Below are positions 23,861 to 32,174 of a stretch of DNA of 40,222 nucleotides, piece by piece. A program made the position numbers and the translations under genes. Below the pieces are notes generated by a model, which did not search any database, was not told the DNA's origin, and saw nothing but the letters and a program-made list of their open reading frames with translations. This stretch comes from DATHBP01 sp035296085. Lineage in GTDB: Bacteria > Actinomycetota > Actinomycetes > Propionibacteriales > Nocardioidaceae. The stretch spans positions 1-40,222 of the forward strand of contig DATHBP010000245.1 of NCBI GenBank assembly GCA_035296085.1, given 5' to 3'. Numbering within the stretch: position 1 is the first letter of the stretch; each line of letters begins with the position of its first letter.

Positions 23861-26137
23861 CTACTCGAACCGGCGCAGGCGCAGGCTGTTGGACACGACG
23901 AACAGAGAGCTGAACGCCATCGCGGCACCCGCGACCAGCGGGTTGAGCAGGCCGGCAGCCGCGAGAGGCAGGGCGGCGACGTTGTAGGCGAAGGCCCAGA
24001 ACAAGTTCGTCTTGATCGTCCGCAGTGTCGCCCGCGACAGCCGGATTGCGTCCGGAACCGCCTGCAAGTTTCCCCGCACGATGGTGATGTCGGACGCCTC
24101 GATCGCGACATCGGTCCCGGTGGCCATCGCCATCCCCAGGTCGGCCTGCGCCAACGCCGCCGCGTCGTTCACGCCGTCGCCGACCATGGCCACCACGCGG
24201 CCCTGCAACTGCAGCCTTCGCACAGCATCGACCTTGGTGGCGGGCAGCGCGTCGGCGACGACGTCGGTGACACCGACCTGGGCTGCTGCGGCCTCGGCTG
24301 CCCGCGCGTTGTCCCCAGTGAGCAGCACCGGATGCAGCCCGAGTCCCCGAAGGGCCGTGACGGCACCAGGGCTGGACTGCCGCACCTCGTCGCCCACCGC
24401 GATGACGCCGGTCACGCGGCCGTCCCAGCCGACCCAGACCGTGCTGGTGCCAGCCGCCTCTGCGTGCTGTGCGGCACGGACCAGGCGGTCATCGGGCTCG
24501 GTCGTCGATTGCTCGCACAGCCAGGCGCGTCGCCCCGCGAGAACCCGCCGTTGCGCCACCGTCCCGCTCACTCCGAGCCCACGGGTGCTGGCGAAGTCGC
24601 GAACCGGCAGAAGCTGCCCGCCGCCCTGGGCCCGGGCTGCGTTCGCGATCGCTGTGCCGATCGGGTGCTCTGAGGCTGCCTCGACGCTACCGGCGAGCTG
24701 AAGCAGATAGTCGGGTTCGACGCCGGCCGCGGGGACGATCGAACGCACGCTCATCCGACCGGTAGTCACTGTTCCGGTCTTGTCCAGCACGATCGTGTCG
24801 ATGGTTCGTGTCGATTCCAGCACCTGCGGGCCCTTGATCACGATGCCTAGCTGCGCGCCCCTTCCGGTCCCTACCAGCAGCGCGGTGGGTGTGGCGAGGC
24901 CCAGCGCACACGGGCAGGCGATGATCAGCACGGAGACGGCTGCGGCGAATGCCGACTCGCCGGACTGCCCACTCACCAGCCAGCCGGCCAGCGTCACCAG
25001 CGCGAGCGCGAGGACGATCGGGACGAACACGGCGGACACGCGGTCCGCGAGCCGCTGCACGGGGGCCTTGCCGCTCTGCGCTCGTTCGACGAGCCTGGCC
25101 ATCGACGCCAGCTGGGTGTCGGCGCCGACCCGGGTCGCCTGCACGACGAGACGGCCACCGGCATTGATGGTGGCGCCCACGACACGGTCACCGGCCTCGA
25201 CGTCGATGGGCGCGGACTCACCGGTGAGGAGCGAGACGTCTACCGTCGAGCTTCCTTCGACGACGACCCCGTCGGTAGCGATCTTCTCGCCAGGTCGTAC
25301 GACGAAGCGCTCGCCCGTGCGCAGCTCGGAGACCGGCACTCGCGACTCCACCGGGCCGGTGGGGGAGTCGCGCAGCACCGACGCGTCCTTGGCTCCCATG
25401 GACAGCAGGGCCCGAAGGGCCGCGCCGGAGCGCGTCTTGGCCCTGGCCTCGAAGTAGCGGCCTGCCAGCACCAAGGTCGTAACACCGGCGGCAACCTCGA
25501 AGTACAGCGCGCTGGTCCCCTGCGCGTGGCCCAGTGACGCCCGCATGTGCATAGCCGAGTCTGCGGCCGTGCCGAAAATCAGCGCGTACAACGACCAGCC
25601 ATAGGCCGCCAGAACGCCGATCGAGATCAGCGTGTCCATCGTTGCGGCAAGGTGACGCGCGTTCGTCCAGGCGGCCCGATGGAAGGGCCAGGCACCCCAG
25701 CCAACCACCGGAGTCGCGAGCGCGAGGGAGGCCCATTGCCAGCCGCCGAACTGCGCCCCTGGAACCATCGCGAGCGCGACGATCGGCACGGACAACAAGC
25801 CACACACCCACAGGCGGCGCAGGGCGCGGGCGGCCGCTCGCTCCGCGTCGCCGGGCGGGACGTCGGCGCCGACGACTGCGGCCGCATCCAGCGGACGGCG
25901 CGCGGTGTAGCCGGCCTCCTCGACCGCCGCGATAAGGGCATCCACGTCGATGGCCTCGGTCGTACTGACGGTTGCCTTCGCCGTCGCCACGTTGACCGAA
26001 GCGGTCACACCTTCGAGCCGGTTGAGCCGCTTCTCGACACGCGCTGCACACGAGGCACAGGTCATGCCCCCGATGTCGAGGTCGACACGGTGCTCGCCCG
26101 GCGAGAGTGCTCGCGTGGACGGCGCAGCGGCGGTCAC
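23861..26137 (-). CDS. copA: copper-translocating P1B-type ATPase
   Basis: A 758-residue Cu(I) export pump. One N-terminal metal-binding domain with GMTCASC (24-30), eight membrane helices, TGES (305-308) in the actuator domain, the ion site CPC (408-410), the phosphorylated Asp452 in DKTGT, SEHPIG in the nucleotide domain, and GDGVND near 640. The last two helices contain YN and MAFSS, the residues that mark Cu(I) specificity. It uses ATP to expel copper across the cytoplasmic membrane. No copper chaperone or CsoR repressor gene is beside it. GTG start at 26137 lacks a clear ribosome-binding site. Its end converges with the preceding gene 21 nt away. Confidence 0.93.
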   Translation of the reverse strand: MTAAAPSTRALSPGEHRVDLDIGGMTCASCAARVEKRLNRLEGVTASVNVATAKATVSTTEAIDVDALIAAVEEAGYTARRPLDAAAVVGADVPPGDAERAAARALRRLWVCGLLSVPIVALAMVPGAQFGGWQWASLALATPVVGWGAWPFHRAAWTNARHLAATMDTLISIGVLAAYGWSLYALIFGTAADSAMHMRASLGHAQGTSALYFEVAAGVTTLVLAGRYFEARAKTRSGAALRALLSMGAKDASVLRDSPTGPVESRVPVSELRTGERFVVRPGEKIATDGVVVEGSSTVDVSLLTGESAPIDVEAGDRVVGATINAGGRLVVQATRVGADTQLASMARLVERAQSGKAPVQRLADRVSAVFVPIVLALALVTLAGWLVSGQSGESAFAAAVSVLIIACPCALGLATPTALLVGTGRGAQLGIVIKGPQVLESTRTIDTIVLDKTGTVTTGRMSVRSIVPAAGVEPDYLLQLAGSVEAASEHPIGTAIANAARAQGGGQLLPVRDFASTRGLGVSGTVAQRRVLAGRRAWLCEQSTTEPDDRLVRAAQHAEAAGTSTVWVGWDGRVTGVIAVGDEVRQSSPGAVTALRGLGLHPVLLTGDNARAAEAAAAQVGVTDVVADALPATKVDAVRRLQLQGRVVAMVGDGVNDAAALAQADLGMAMATGTDVAIEASDITIVRGNLQAVPDAIRLSRATLRTIKTNLFWAFAYNVAALPLAAAGLLNPLVAGAAMAFSSLFVVSNSLRLRRFE

Positions 26138-26186
26138 CGGTCAGCCAGCGAACCCGCCTGCACAGCGAAGAAGGCAGGTCGTGGGC

Positions 26187-26618
26187 TCATTGAGCTGTGT
26201 TCACGTAGGTGGAAAGCTGGTCGCGCTCGAACTCGAGCTGCTGAATGCGCGACTTCACCAGGTCACCGATGCTGACGATGCCCTGCACCTGCTCGTCGAC
26301 GACGACCGGTACATGCCGGATTCGCTGCTCGGTCATCACGCGCAACACGTCGTCGACACTGTCGTTGACGCCGCAGGTGTGGACCGGCGAGGTCATGATC
26401 GCCGACGTGTCCAGATCCAGCACCCCCGTGCCCTCGGTGAGTCGGCGCACGACGTCGCGCTCCGAGACGATGCCATGTGCGGTCTTGGCGTCGTCGCTGA
26501 CCAGCACGGCTCCGATGTTGTGCTCAGCGAGTACCCGCACCAGCTCGCGTACGGGTGTCGCCGCCGCCACCGTCACCACGTCGGGATCCTTGGCCTGCAG
26601 TACCTCGGCGATCCGCAT
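26187..26618 (-). CDS. CBS-domain pair protein
   Basis: A 143-residue cytoplasmic protein made almost only of two CBS domains (about residues 8-60 and 75-125), recognisable by NIGAVLVSDD, GIVSERDVVRRL, IMTSPVHTC, RIRHVPVVVD and GIVSIGDLVKSR. CBS pairs usually bind adenine nucleotides and sense energy state; stand-alone forms in actinobacteria have no fixed partner. A short C-terminal helix follows. The ATG at 26618 is preceded by AGGGAG at about 7 nt, which rejects a much longer upstream reading. It lies 49 nt before copA on the same strand, with a weak hairpin between. Confidence 0.88.
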   Translation of the reverse strand: MRIAEVLQAKDPDVVTVAAATPVRELVRVLAEHNIGAVLVSDDAKTAHGIVSERDVVRRLTEGTGVLDLDTSAIMTSPVHTCGVNDSVDDVLRVMTEQRIRHVPVVVDEQVQGIVSIGDLVKSRIQQLEFERDQLSTYVNTAQ

Positions 26619-26726
26619 CGTCTGCTCCCTTGACGCACCTTCGCTCCTAGTCGGCAGGTTAGCCGCTTCCATGGGCCGAGGGACCTGCTTCGATCGCTCG
26701 TGCGTGCGCACTGCCAGACTGGTCAC

Positions 26727-27053
26727 GTGCCCGAGCCACTGTTGGTGCCCGACGACGACCCGGTCGCGCGAAAGGTGTTTCGGGCGTTCGTGCGCGATGG
26801 GCGGATCACTGCGATGCCGGCTCGCTGGAGCAAGAAACTCGTGCTCCTCGACCATGTCGTGCGCCTCTTCGAGCCCGGGATGCGCTACCCGGAGCCGATC
26901 GTCAACCGCCGGCTGCGCTGGGTGCACGACGACTACGTCGCCCTGCGCCGCTATCTGGTGGACGCCGGCTTGCTGAGCCGGGAGTCCGGCGTCTACTGGC
27001 GCAGTGGTGGCAGTGTCGACGGGTGGCTGGGAGAAGGGAAGGAAGACAGCTGA
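26727..27053 (+). CDS. DUF2087 family protein
   Basis: A protein of about 108 residues. DDDPVARKVFRAFVRDGRIT, MPARWSKKLVLLDHVV and YPEPIVNRRLRWVHDDYV followed by LRRYLVDAGLLSR are the standard blocks of DUF2087, a small winged-helix-like domain often attached to ArsR/GntR-type regulators. Here it stands alone. The function is unknown; a DNA- or nucleotide-related role is only suggested by relatives. Start is uncertain between GTG 26700 and GTG 26727, neither with a clear ribosome-binding site. Its stop overlaps the probable start of the next gene. Confidence 0.75.
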   Translation: MPEPLLVPDDDPVARKVFRAFVRDGRITAMPARWSKKLVLLDHVVRLFEPGMRYPEPIVNRRLRWVHDDYVALRRYLVDAGLLSRESGVYWRSGGSVDGWLGEGKEDS

Positions 27054-28045
27054 CCGGCGCAGTGCTGGCACCGCTGGTCATGGGCTGGATCAGCGTCGTC
27101 CTGGTTCTCGACAGTGGCGGCTCCCTCGCCCAACAGCATGTGCTCGGCGGGCTCACCTGGCTGCTCCTGCTCGCTGTGCTAGCCGCACAGTCGCCGTTGG
27201 TGCGCGCCCAGGTCGGCATCGTCGTCGCGTTCGCGACCGCGGTCGAGTACACGTTCTCGCCGTTGCTCGGCGTCTACGTCTACCGCTTCGACAACGTGCC
27301 CGCCTACGTACCGCCTGGGCATGGGCTCGTCTACCTGGCGGCGCTGGCGCTAGGTCAGGCCGCCTTCGTACAACGCCGCCTGCGCGGCTGCACCGGCTGC
27401 GTCCTGCTCGTCGGCGCGGCGTACGCCCTCCACGGGGTGACGCTCGCCAGTCGACCCGACGTCCTGGGGGCGTTCTGGTTCCTGTGCCTGGCGGGCTTCC
27501 TGCTGTGGGGGCCGTCTCCAGGGCTCTACGTCGGCGCCTTTGTCGTCGTCACCTACCTCGAGCTCATGGGTACTTCACTGGGGACGTGGGCATGGCGGCC
27601 GTCCGACCCGACCGGCCTGATACCTATCGGGAACCCCCCCTCAGGTGCGGCGGGCGGATACGGCTGGTTCGACCTGGCTGCGGTGCTGGCTGCCCCTGTC
27701 CTGCTCGAGCGGCTGCACCGGTGGCGCTCTCAGTCGCCGTCGTCGGTGTCGCGACGCTGGCGGTGGGTGCTCAGCCGAGACACCCGCCCGGGGTCGCTGC
27801 CGGCTGAGCCCGGCTCGGGCGTGCGCTCGCCGAGAAAGGCCAGCGCCTCGTCATGGAGGCGTCCGTTGCTGGACACAGCACCGGCACCAAGGGGGCCCGG
27901 CCGGCCGGCCAGGTCAGTGAACCTGCCGCCGGCCTCTTCGACCACGATCGAGAGTGCGGCCATGTCGTGCAGCTTGAGCTCCGGCTCGGCGGCGATGTCC
28001 ACGGCACCCTCCGCGACGAGCAGGTGGGACCAGAAGTCCCCGTAA
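27050..28045 (+). CDS. conserved polytopic membrane protein of unknown function
   Basis: About seven hydrophobic segments lie in the first 230 residues. Polar motifs include VEYTFSPLLGVYVYR, NVPAYVPPGHGLVYL and IGNPPSGAAGGYGWFD; the conserved Glu/His/Gly clusters suggest a membrane-embedded active or binding site. I do not recognise the family with certainty; it faintly recalls carotenoid-type membrane enzymes. Start: AAGGGAAGGAAG ends 4-6 nt before CTG at 27050, which overlaps the preceding TGA; GTG 27023 or 27062 are alternatives. After the last helix (about 27740) the frame has no stop until 28045, giving some 100 low-complexity residues antisense to hisN, so the true end may differ. Confidence 0.6.
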   Translation: MTGAVLAPLVMGWISVVLVLDSGGSLAQQHVLGGLTWLLLLAVLAAQSPLVRAQVGIVVAFATAVEYTFSPLLGVYVYRFDNVPAYVPPGHGLVYLAALALGQAAFVQRRLRGCTGCVLLVGAAYALHGVTLASRPDVLGAFWFLCLAGFLLWGPSPGLYVGAFVVVTYLELMGTSLGTWAWRPSDPTGLIPIGNPPSGAAGGYGWFDLAAVLAAPVLLERLHRWRSQSPSSVSRRWRWVLSRDTRPGSLPAEPGSGVRSPRKASASSWRRPLLDTAPAPRGPGRPARSVNLPPASSTTIESAAMSCSLSSGSAAMSTAPSATSRWDQKSP

Positions 28046-28608
28046 GCCCGGGTCTGCCAGCACCTGCGGCTGAGAGCCAACGCGTCCTCGAGTCGTCCGC
28101 TCGCCTCCCAGCTGACGAAGGACGAGTACGACACCGACGCTGCGTCCAGCCTGGACACGTCGGACACCCGGCAGGGCCGAGCCGAGGTCAGCGACTTGCC
28201 CGTTGACGCGCCATCGGCGAGCGAGGCCCACCAGCGCCTGCCGAGCGCCGGAGCCGATACACAGCCGACGACGACCGAGTCCTCGACCATCAACGCGATC
28301 AGCGTCGCCCACACCGGAACCCCGCGCATGAAGCTCTTGGTGCCGTCGATCGGGTCGACGATCCAGCGCCGGGGTCCCCACCCGGTCGAGCCCTGCTCCT
28401 CGCCCACCACAGCGTCGCGTGGTCTGGCTCGCCCGAGAGTCCGGCGGACCACCTCCTCCACCGCGTGGTCGGCGTCTGTGACCGGAGTTGAGTCGGCTTT
28501 CGTGACGACGTGCAGGTCTGCTGAGCGGAACCGGCTCATCGTGAGCGAGTCGGCGTCATCGGCCAGCAGGTGCGCGAGCCGCAGGTCGTCGATGAAGCTC
28601 GATGGCAT
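27730..28608 (-). CDS. hisN: histidinol-phosphatase, inositol-monophosphatase fold
   Basis: A 292-residue Mg-dependent phosphatase. PVTDAD, VVGEEQG and WIVDPIDGTKSFMRGVPVWA are the metal and substrate sites. YGDFWSHLLVAEGAVDIAAEP with KLHDMAAL is the pattern of the actinobacterial HisN branch, which removes phosphate from histidinol phosphate in histidine synthesis. No other his genes are nearby, which is usual for this type. The domain ends around residue 258 (SSNGRLHDEALAFLG); the final 30 or so Arg/Asp-rich residues look unstructured and overlap the opposite-strand gene. ATG start. Confidence 0.88.
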   Translation of the reverse strand: MPSSFIDDLRLAHLLADDADSLTMSRFRSADLHVVTKADSTPVTDADHAVEEVVRRTLGRARPRDAVVGEEQGSTGWGPRRWIVDPIDGTKSFMRGVPVWATLIALMVEDSVVVGCVSAPALGRRWWASLADGASTGKSLTSARPCRVSDVSRLDAASVSYSSFVSWEASGRLEDALALSRRCWQTRAYGDFWSHLLVAEGAVDIAAEPELKLHDMAALSIVVEEAGGRFTDLAGRPGPLGAGAVSSNGRLHDEALAFLGERTPEPGSAGSDPGRVSRLSTHRQRRDTDDGD

Positions 28609-28736
28609 GGAGGGAGGCTACGGCCCCGGACGAGCCGGAAGGGCTTGTCCCGGCGTTGTGGCGGGAGATCTGCGGTGAACTGCGGTGAACTTCTGCTCGT
28701 TGCATTGTGCAGTCGACTGACAAGGAGATCCGGCCG

Positions 28737-29228
28737 GTGTTCGACCAGATCAACGGATTGCCCCTTCACGTCCTCGTCGTCCATGCCGCAGTGGTGCTCA
28801 CGCCGCTGGCAGCCCTGTTGGGACTCCTCTTCGCCCTCGTCCGCCCGTGGCGATGGTTGCTGCGGTGGCCGCTCGTCGCCTCGGCGGCGCTCGTCGTGGG
28901 CACCGTGTTCGTCGCGGAGCAAAGCGGCGAGGCGTTCCGCGACCGGCTCGGGTTGCCACCCGAGGTCATTCACGCCCATGCCAGCGCAGGCGCTCTGCTG
29001 CTCGACGCGACGATCGTCTACCTGGTGGTCTGCACCATCGCCGCAGTCGCCCTGGGCGGGCCGTCGCCCTTGCGGTCGGGCCGGGGTGGGCGGTCCGGAG
29101 TGCCGGCCGCGGTACAGACGCTCGTCGCCGTCGTGCTGGTCATCGGCGTGCTCGGGTTGAGCTATCAGGTGTTCAGGACCGGTGACTCCGGGGCGCGCGC
29201 GGTGTGGGGAACGGCGAGCACCGGCTGA
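28737..29228 (+). CDS. DUF2231 membrane protein
   Basis: A 163-residue protein with four membrane helices. The opening VFDQINGLPLHVLVVHAAVVLTPL is the DUF2231 signature (His-rich first helix), and HAHASAGALLLDATIVYL matches the third. The family is widespread in membranes and often lies near redox or haem genes; function unknown. Start: AAGGAGA stands 8 nt before GTG 28737, which therefore beats the GTG at 28707. The stop lies 1 nt before the stop of the convergent rsgA gene. A 10-nt direct repeat (TGCGGTGAAC twice) lies upstream at about 28670-28690. Confidence 0.8.
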   Translation: MFDQINGLPLHVLVVHAAVVLTPLAALLGLLFALVRPWRWLLRWPLVASAALVVGTVFVAEQSGEAFRDRLGLPPEVIHAHASAGALLLDATIVYLVVCTIAAVALGGPSPLRSGRGGRSGVPAAVQTLVAVVLVIGVLGLSYQVFRTGDSGARAVWGTASTG

Positions 29229-29229
29229 C

Positions 29230-30228
29230 TCACTCGGTGCTGTCGCGACTCGCCAGCAGCCGGCGAAACGACTCGAGCCGGCTCGGGTCCACTGCGCCGG
29301 TCCGGGCGGCGCTGGTGAGCTCGCACTCGGGCTCCGCGGCGGTATGCGTACATCCGCGCGGACACTGCCCGGTGTTGCGCTCGAGGTCGGGGAAGGCGCC
29401 GACCAGTGTTCGAGGGTCGACGTGCGCGAGCCCGAAGGTGCGGATCCCTGGCGTGTCCACCACCCAGCCGCCTGCGGGCAGCCGCAGCGCTATGGCCGAG
29501 GTGGACGTGTGGCGTCCACGTCCGGTGACCTGGTTGACCCGGCCGATCTCCCGGGACGCTCCCGGGACCAGCGCGTTCACCAGGGTGGACTTGCCGACAC
29601 CGCTGTGTCCGACGAGCACGCTGACGCGGCCGCGCAGCCGCTCGCTCAGCTCCGACGTACGGCGCCCCCGCTCGGTCACGACGTACGGCACCGCCAGGGG
29701 GCGATAGGTCGCGAGCAGCGTCTCGGGGTCGGCCAGATCAGGTTTGGTGAGGCACAACAGCGGATCGAGCCCGGCGTCATAGGCCGCCACGAGGCACCGG
29801 TCGATCAGCCGCGGACGAGGCTCAGGGTCGGCCAGAGCGGCGACGACGACGAGCTGGTCGGCGTTGGCGACCACCACCCGTTCGACGGGATCGATGTCGT
29901 CGGCGGTGCGCCGCAGCACCGTGGCCCGCGGCTCGACCGCCACGATGCGGGCGAGCGACCCGTCCGCTCCGGTGATGTCACCGACGAGTCGGACATGGTC
30001 CCCGACTACGACGCCACGCCGGCCGAGAGAGCGGCTCTTCACACCCGTGACCGCTACGGCGCCGTCGCCGTGGGCGACCAGGCAGGTGTAGCGGCCCCGT
30101 GCCACGGTGACCACGAAGGCCCGGGTGGCATCGGCGTGGTCGGGACGCAGCTTCGTGCGGGGCCGGGTGTGTCTGCGGGGCCGCTCGTAGTGGTCGGGGT
30201 CCTCGACGTCGTGTGATCGGTTGCTCAT
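29230..30228 (-). CDS. rsgA: ribosome small subunit-dependent GTPase A
   Basis: A 332-residue circularly permuted GTPase that acts late in 30S ribosome maturation. After an N-terminal OB-type region (about 35-115) comes the permuted G domain: NADQLVVV, the G4 motif TKPDL, the Walker A GHSGVGKST, and DTPG further on. The C-terminal zinc-binding segment CPRGCTHTAAEPECEL is complete. ATG at 30228 overlaps the aroA stop by 4 nt (ATGA), so it is translated coupled to aroA, the arrangement also known from mycobacteria. A longer frame reading lies inside aroA and was rejected. Confidence 0.93.
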   Translation of the reverse strand: MSNRSHDVEDPDHYERPRRHTRPRTKLRPDHADATRAFVVTVARGRYTCLVAHGDGAVAVTGVKSRSLGRRGVVVGDHVRLVGDITGADGSLARIVAVEPRATVLRRTADDIDPVERVVVANADQLVVVAALADPEPRPRLIDRCLVAAYDAGLDPLLCLTKPDLADPETLLATYRPLAVPYVVTERGRRTSELSERLRGRVSVLVGHSGVGKSTLVNALVPGASREIGRVNQVTGRGRHTSTSAIALRLPAGGWVVDTPGIRTFGLAHVDPRTLVGAFPDLERNTGQCPRGCTHTAAEPECELTSAARTGAVDPSRLESFRRLLASRDSTE

Positions 30229-31508
30229 GACACCAGCGCGGTCCAGGCGTCCGCGAACTCCGGAAACGTCTTGGCGACGCAGCTGATGTCGTCGACGCTG
30301 ATCCCTTCTACCCGCAGCCCGAGCACAGCGGCAACCTGGGCAAGCCGATGGTCTGCATGGGTGTGGAACTCCCCGCCGCGCAAGGGCGCGGGACGTACGG
30401 CTAGCCCGTCGGCAGTCTGGGTGACGTCGCCACCGAGGCCGTTGATCTCTGCTGCCAGGGCCGCGAGCCGGTCGCTCTCGTGACCGCGCAGGTGCGCGAC
30501 CCCGCGGATGCGAGAGGGCGAGTCGGCGAGTGCGCACAGCGCGGTGAGGACTGGCGTGAGCTCTCCGACGTCGTGCAGGTCGAGTTCCGCACCGGATACG
30601 GACCCGCTGCCAGTGACCGTGCAGCCACTGTCGTCGACCTGCACCGCGGCACCGAGGAGCGCCAGGATCTCGAGCATGCGGTCGCCTGCCTGCACGGTGA
30701 CGCGCGGCCAGCCAGGCACTCGCACTCGCCCTCCGCACACCAGCGCGGCCGCCAGGAACGGCGCCGCCGAGGAGACGTCGGGCTCGATCGTCACCGAGCC
30801 GGCCGTTATCGGTCCGGGCGCCACACGCCACCTGTCTCCCTCGCCATCGTCCACGTCGACACCACGACTGCGCAGCGCTTGAACGGTCATCGCGACGTGG
30901 GGGAGGGACGGGACCGGCGGACCGCTGTGACGTATGTCGACGCCGCGGTCGAAGCACGCCCCGGCGAGCAACAACCCGGACACGAGCTGGCTGGACGCCG
31001 ATGCGTCGAGCGTGACGGGCCCCCCGCGGACACTGCCCGTGCCCTTGACCGTGAACAGTGCGGGTGGGCGCCCGGCCTCGAGGTCGACACCGAGGTCATT
31101 GAGTGCTTGCAGCATGGGCGCCATGGGTCGCGACCGCGCGCGCTGCGCGGCCACGAAGGAGACCTCGTCGGTAGCGAGTCCCGCGATCGGCGGGACAAAC
31201 CGGAGCACGGTCCCGGCAAGCCCGCAGTCGACCCTCGCCGGCCCCGCCAACGCGTACGGGACGACCCCCCAGTCAGCTCGGTCGTCGTCGATCCTGACTC
31301 CGAGTGCGCGTAGTGCTCCGACCATGAGCTCGGTGTCGCCGGCCCGCAACGGTCGGCGCAGGACGCTTGGCCCGTCGGCGAGCGCAGCCAGGATGAGCGC
31401 TCGGTTCGTCAGCGACTTCGAGCCGGGAAGGTCAACCCTTGCGTCGAGTCCGACCGCCCTGACCGGAGCTCGCCACGCGTTGAGCTCAGGTGACGGCGAG
31501 CTCGACAC
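30225..31508 (-). CDS. aroA: 3-phosphoshikimate 1-carboxyvinyltransferase (EPSP synthase)
   Basis: A 427-residue shikimate-pathway enzyme that joins PEP and shikimate 3-phosphate. LPGSKSLTNRALILAALA is the N-terminal active-site motif, LAGTVLRFVPP the glyphosate/PEP loop (unlike NAGTAMRP of class-I enzymes), ARSRPMAPML the second PEP loop, and LRGHESDRL and HTHADHRLAQ are the C-terminal signatures. Full length with two inside-out alpha/beta domains. GTG start at 31508 lies within the last 23 nt of the DoxX gene, and the stop overlaps rsgA, so DoxX-aroA-rsgA form one unit. Confidence 0.95.
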   Translation of the reverse strand: MSSSPSPELNAWRAPVRAVGLDARVDLPGSKSLTNRALILAALADGPSVLRRPLRAGDTELMVGALRALGVRIDDDRADWGVVPYALAGPARVDCGLAGTVLRFVPPIAGLATDEVSFVAAQRARSRPMAPMLQALNDLGVDLEAGRPPALFTVKGTGSVRGGPVTLDASASSQLVSGLLLAGACFDRGVDIRHSGPPVPSLPHVAMTVQALRSRGVDVDDGEGDRWRVAPGPITAGSVTIEPDVSSAAPFLAAALVCGGRVRVPGWPRVTVQAGDRMLEILALLGAAVQVDDSGCTVTGSGSVSGAELDLHDVGELTPVLTALCALADSPSRIRGVAHLRGHESDRLAALAAEINGLGGDVTQTADGLAVRPAPLRGGEFHTHADHRLAQVAAVLGLRVEGISVDDISCVAKTFPEFADAWTALVS

Positions 31509-32133
31509 GAGCAGTCTTGGCGGCGCGCCGAGCCTGTCGCCGAGACATCGTGGTTGCGCGCTTGGCTTCGCGGCGGCCCTGCTTTCGCTGCTGTTTGCGG
31601 GCCTGCTTCAGCTCCCGCTTGGCCTCGCGACGCACCTGACGGCGCGACGGCGCCTCGTCCGTGGCGTTCCTCGTCGCGTGCCGGGCACGCCATAGCAGCC
31701 CCGGTTTGCCTTCGGTATCGACTGCAGCGAGCAGTAGACCGCCACCGGCGGAGAGGTTTTTGAAGAACAGCGTGCGCTGCTGCGACGCAGTCGCTGGGTC
31801 GCCCTCGTCCCAGAAACGGTGGGCTGCCAGCGTCGTAGGGACCAGGCTGGTGGCGAGCGCAGCAGCGGCCAGACGTGGCGCCTTCCCGGTGGCGAGCATG
31901 AGGCCGCTGACGATCTGCACTGCACCGTTGACCCGCACCAGGGTCTTGGGATCGGACGGGATCGGCGCCTGCGGCACGACACGGGCGAGTGCGGGCACGA
32001 TCTTGTCGGTGACCGGCTTGGCTTTAGCGACCAGCTCGTCGGCGTGGCGGACGGAGTTGACCCCGCCGGCCACGAACATCGACGCGAGCATGGGCCGGGC
32101 GATCATCCTGGTGAGCGTCATGGAGACATTCAT
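31486..32133 (-). CDS. DoxX family membrane protein with basic C-terminal tail
   Basis: A 215-residue protein. The first 150 residues hold four hydrophobic segments with RMIARPMLASMFVAGG, DPKTLVRVNGAVQIVSGLML and AAHRFWDEGDP, a DoxX-type four-helix unit related to quinone-linked oxidoreductase subunits. From about residue 165 the chain is almost only Arg, Lys, Ala and Gln (RRQVRREAKRELKQARKQQ), probably a cytoplasmic nucleic-acid- or lipid-binding tail. Start: GGAGG lies 4-5 nt before ATG 32133. It overlaps aroA by 23 nt and leads that operon. Exact function unknown. Confidence 0.85.
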   Translation of the reverse strand: MNVSMTLTRMIARPMLASMFVAGGVNSVRHADELVAKAKPVTDKIVPALARVVPQAPIPSDPKTLVRVNGAVQIVSGLMLATGKAPRLAAAALATSLVPTTLAAHRFWDEGDPATASQQRTLFFKNLSAGGGLLLAAVDTEGKPGLLWRARHATRNATDEAPSRRQVRREAKRELKQARKQQRKQGRREAKRATTMSRRQARRAAKTARVELAVT

Positions 32134-32174
32134 ACCGCCTCCCAGCCGTCGATGTCGCGGTGGGTGCGGCAACG

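Noticed and set aside
26145..26180. Weak CCTGC/GCAGG hairpin between the CBS gene and copA
   Set aside because: Five base pairs without a T run; not enough to call a terminator or metal-responsive element.
30229..30957. N-terminal extension of rsgA
   Set aside because: Wholly inside aroA in another frame; ATG at 30228 with an ATGA overlap gives the normal RsgA length.
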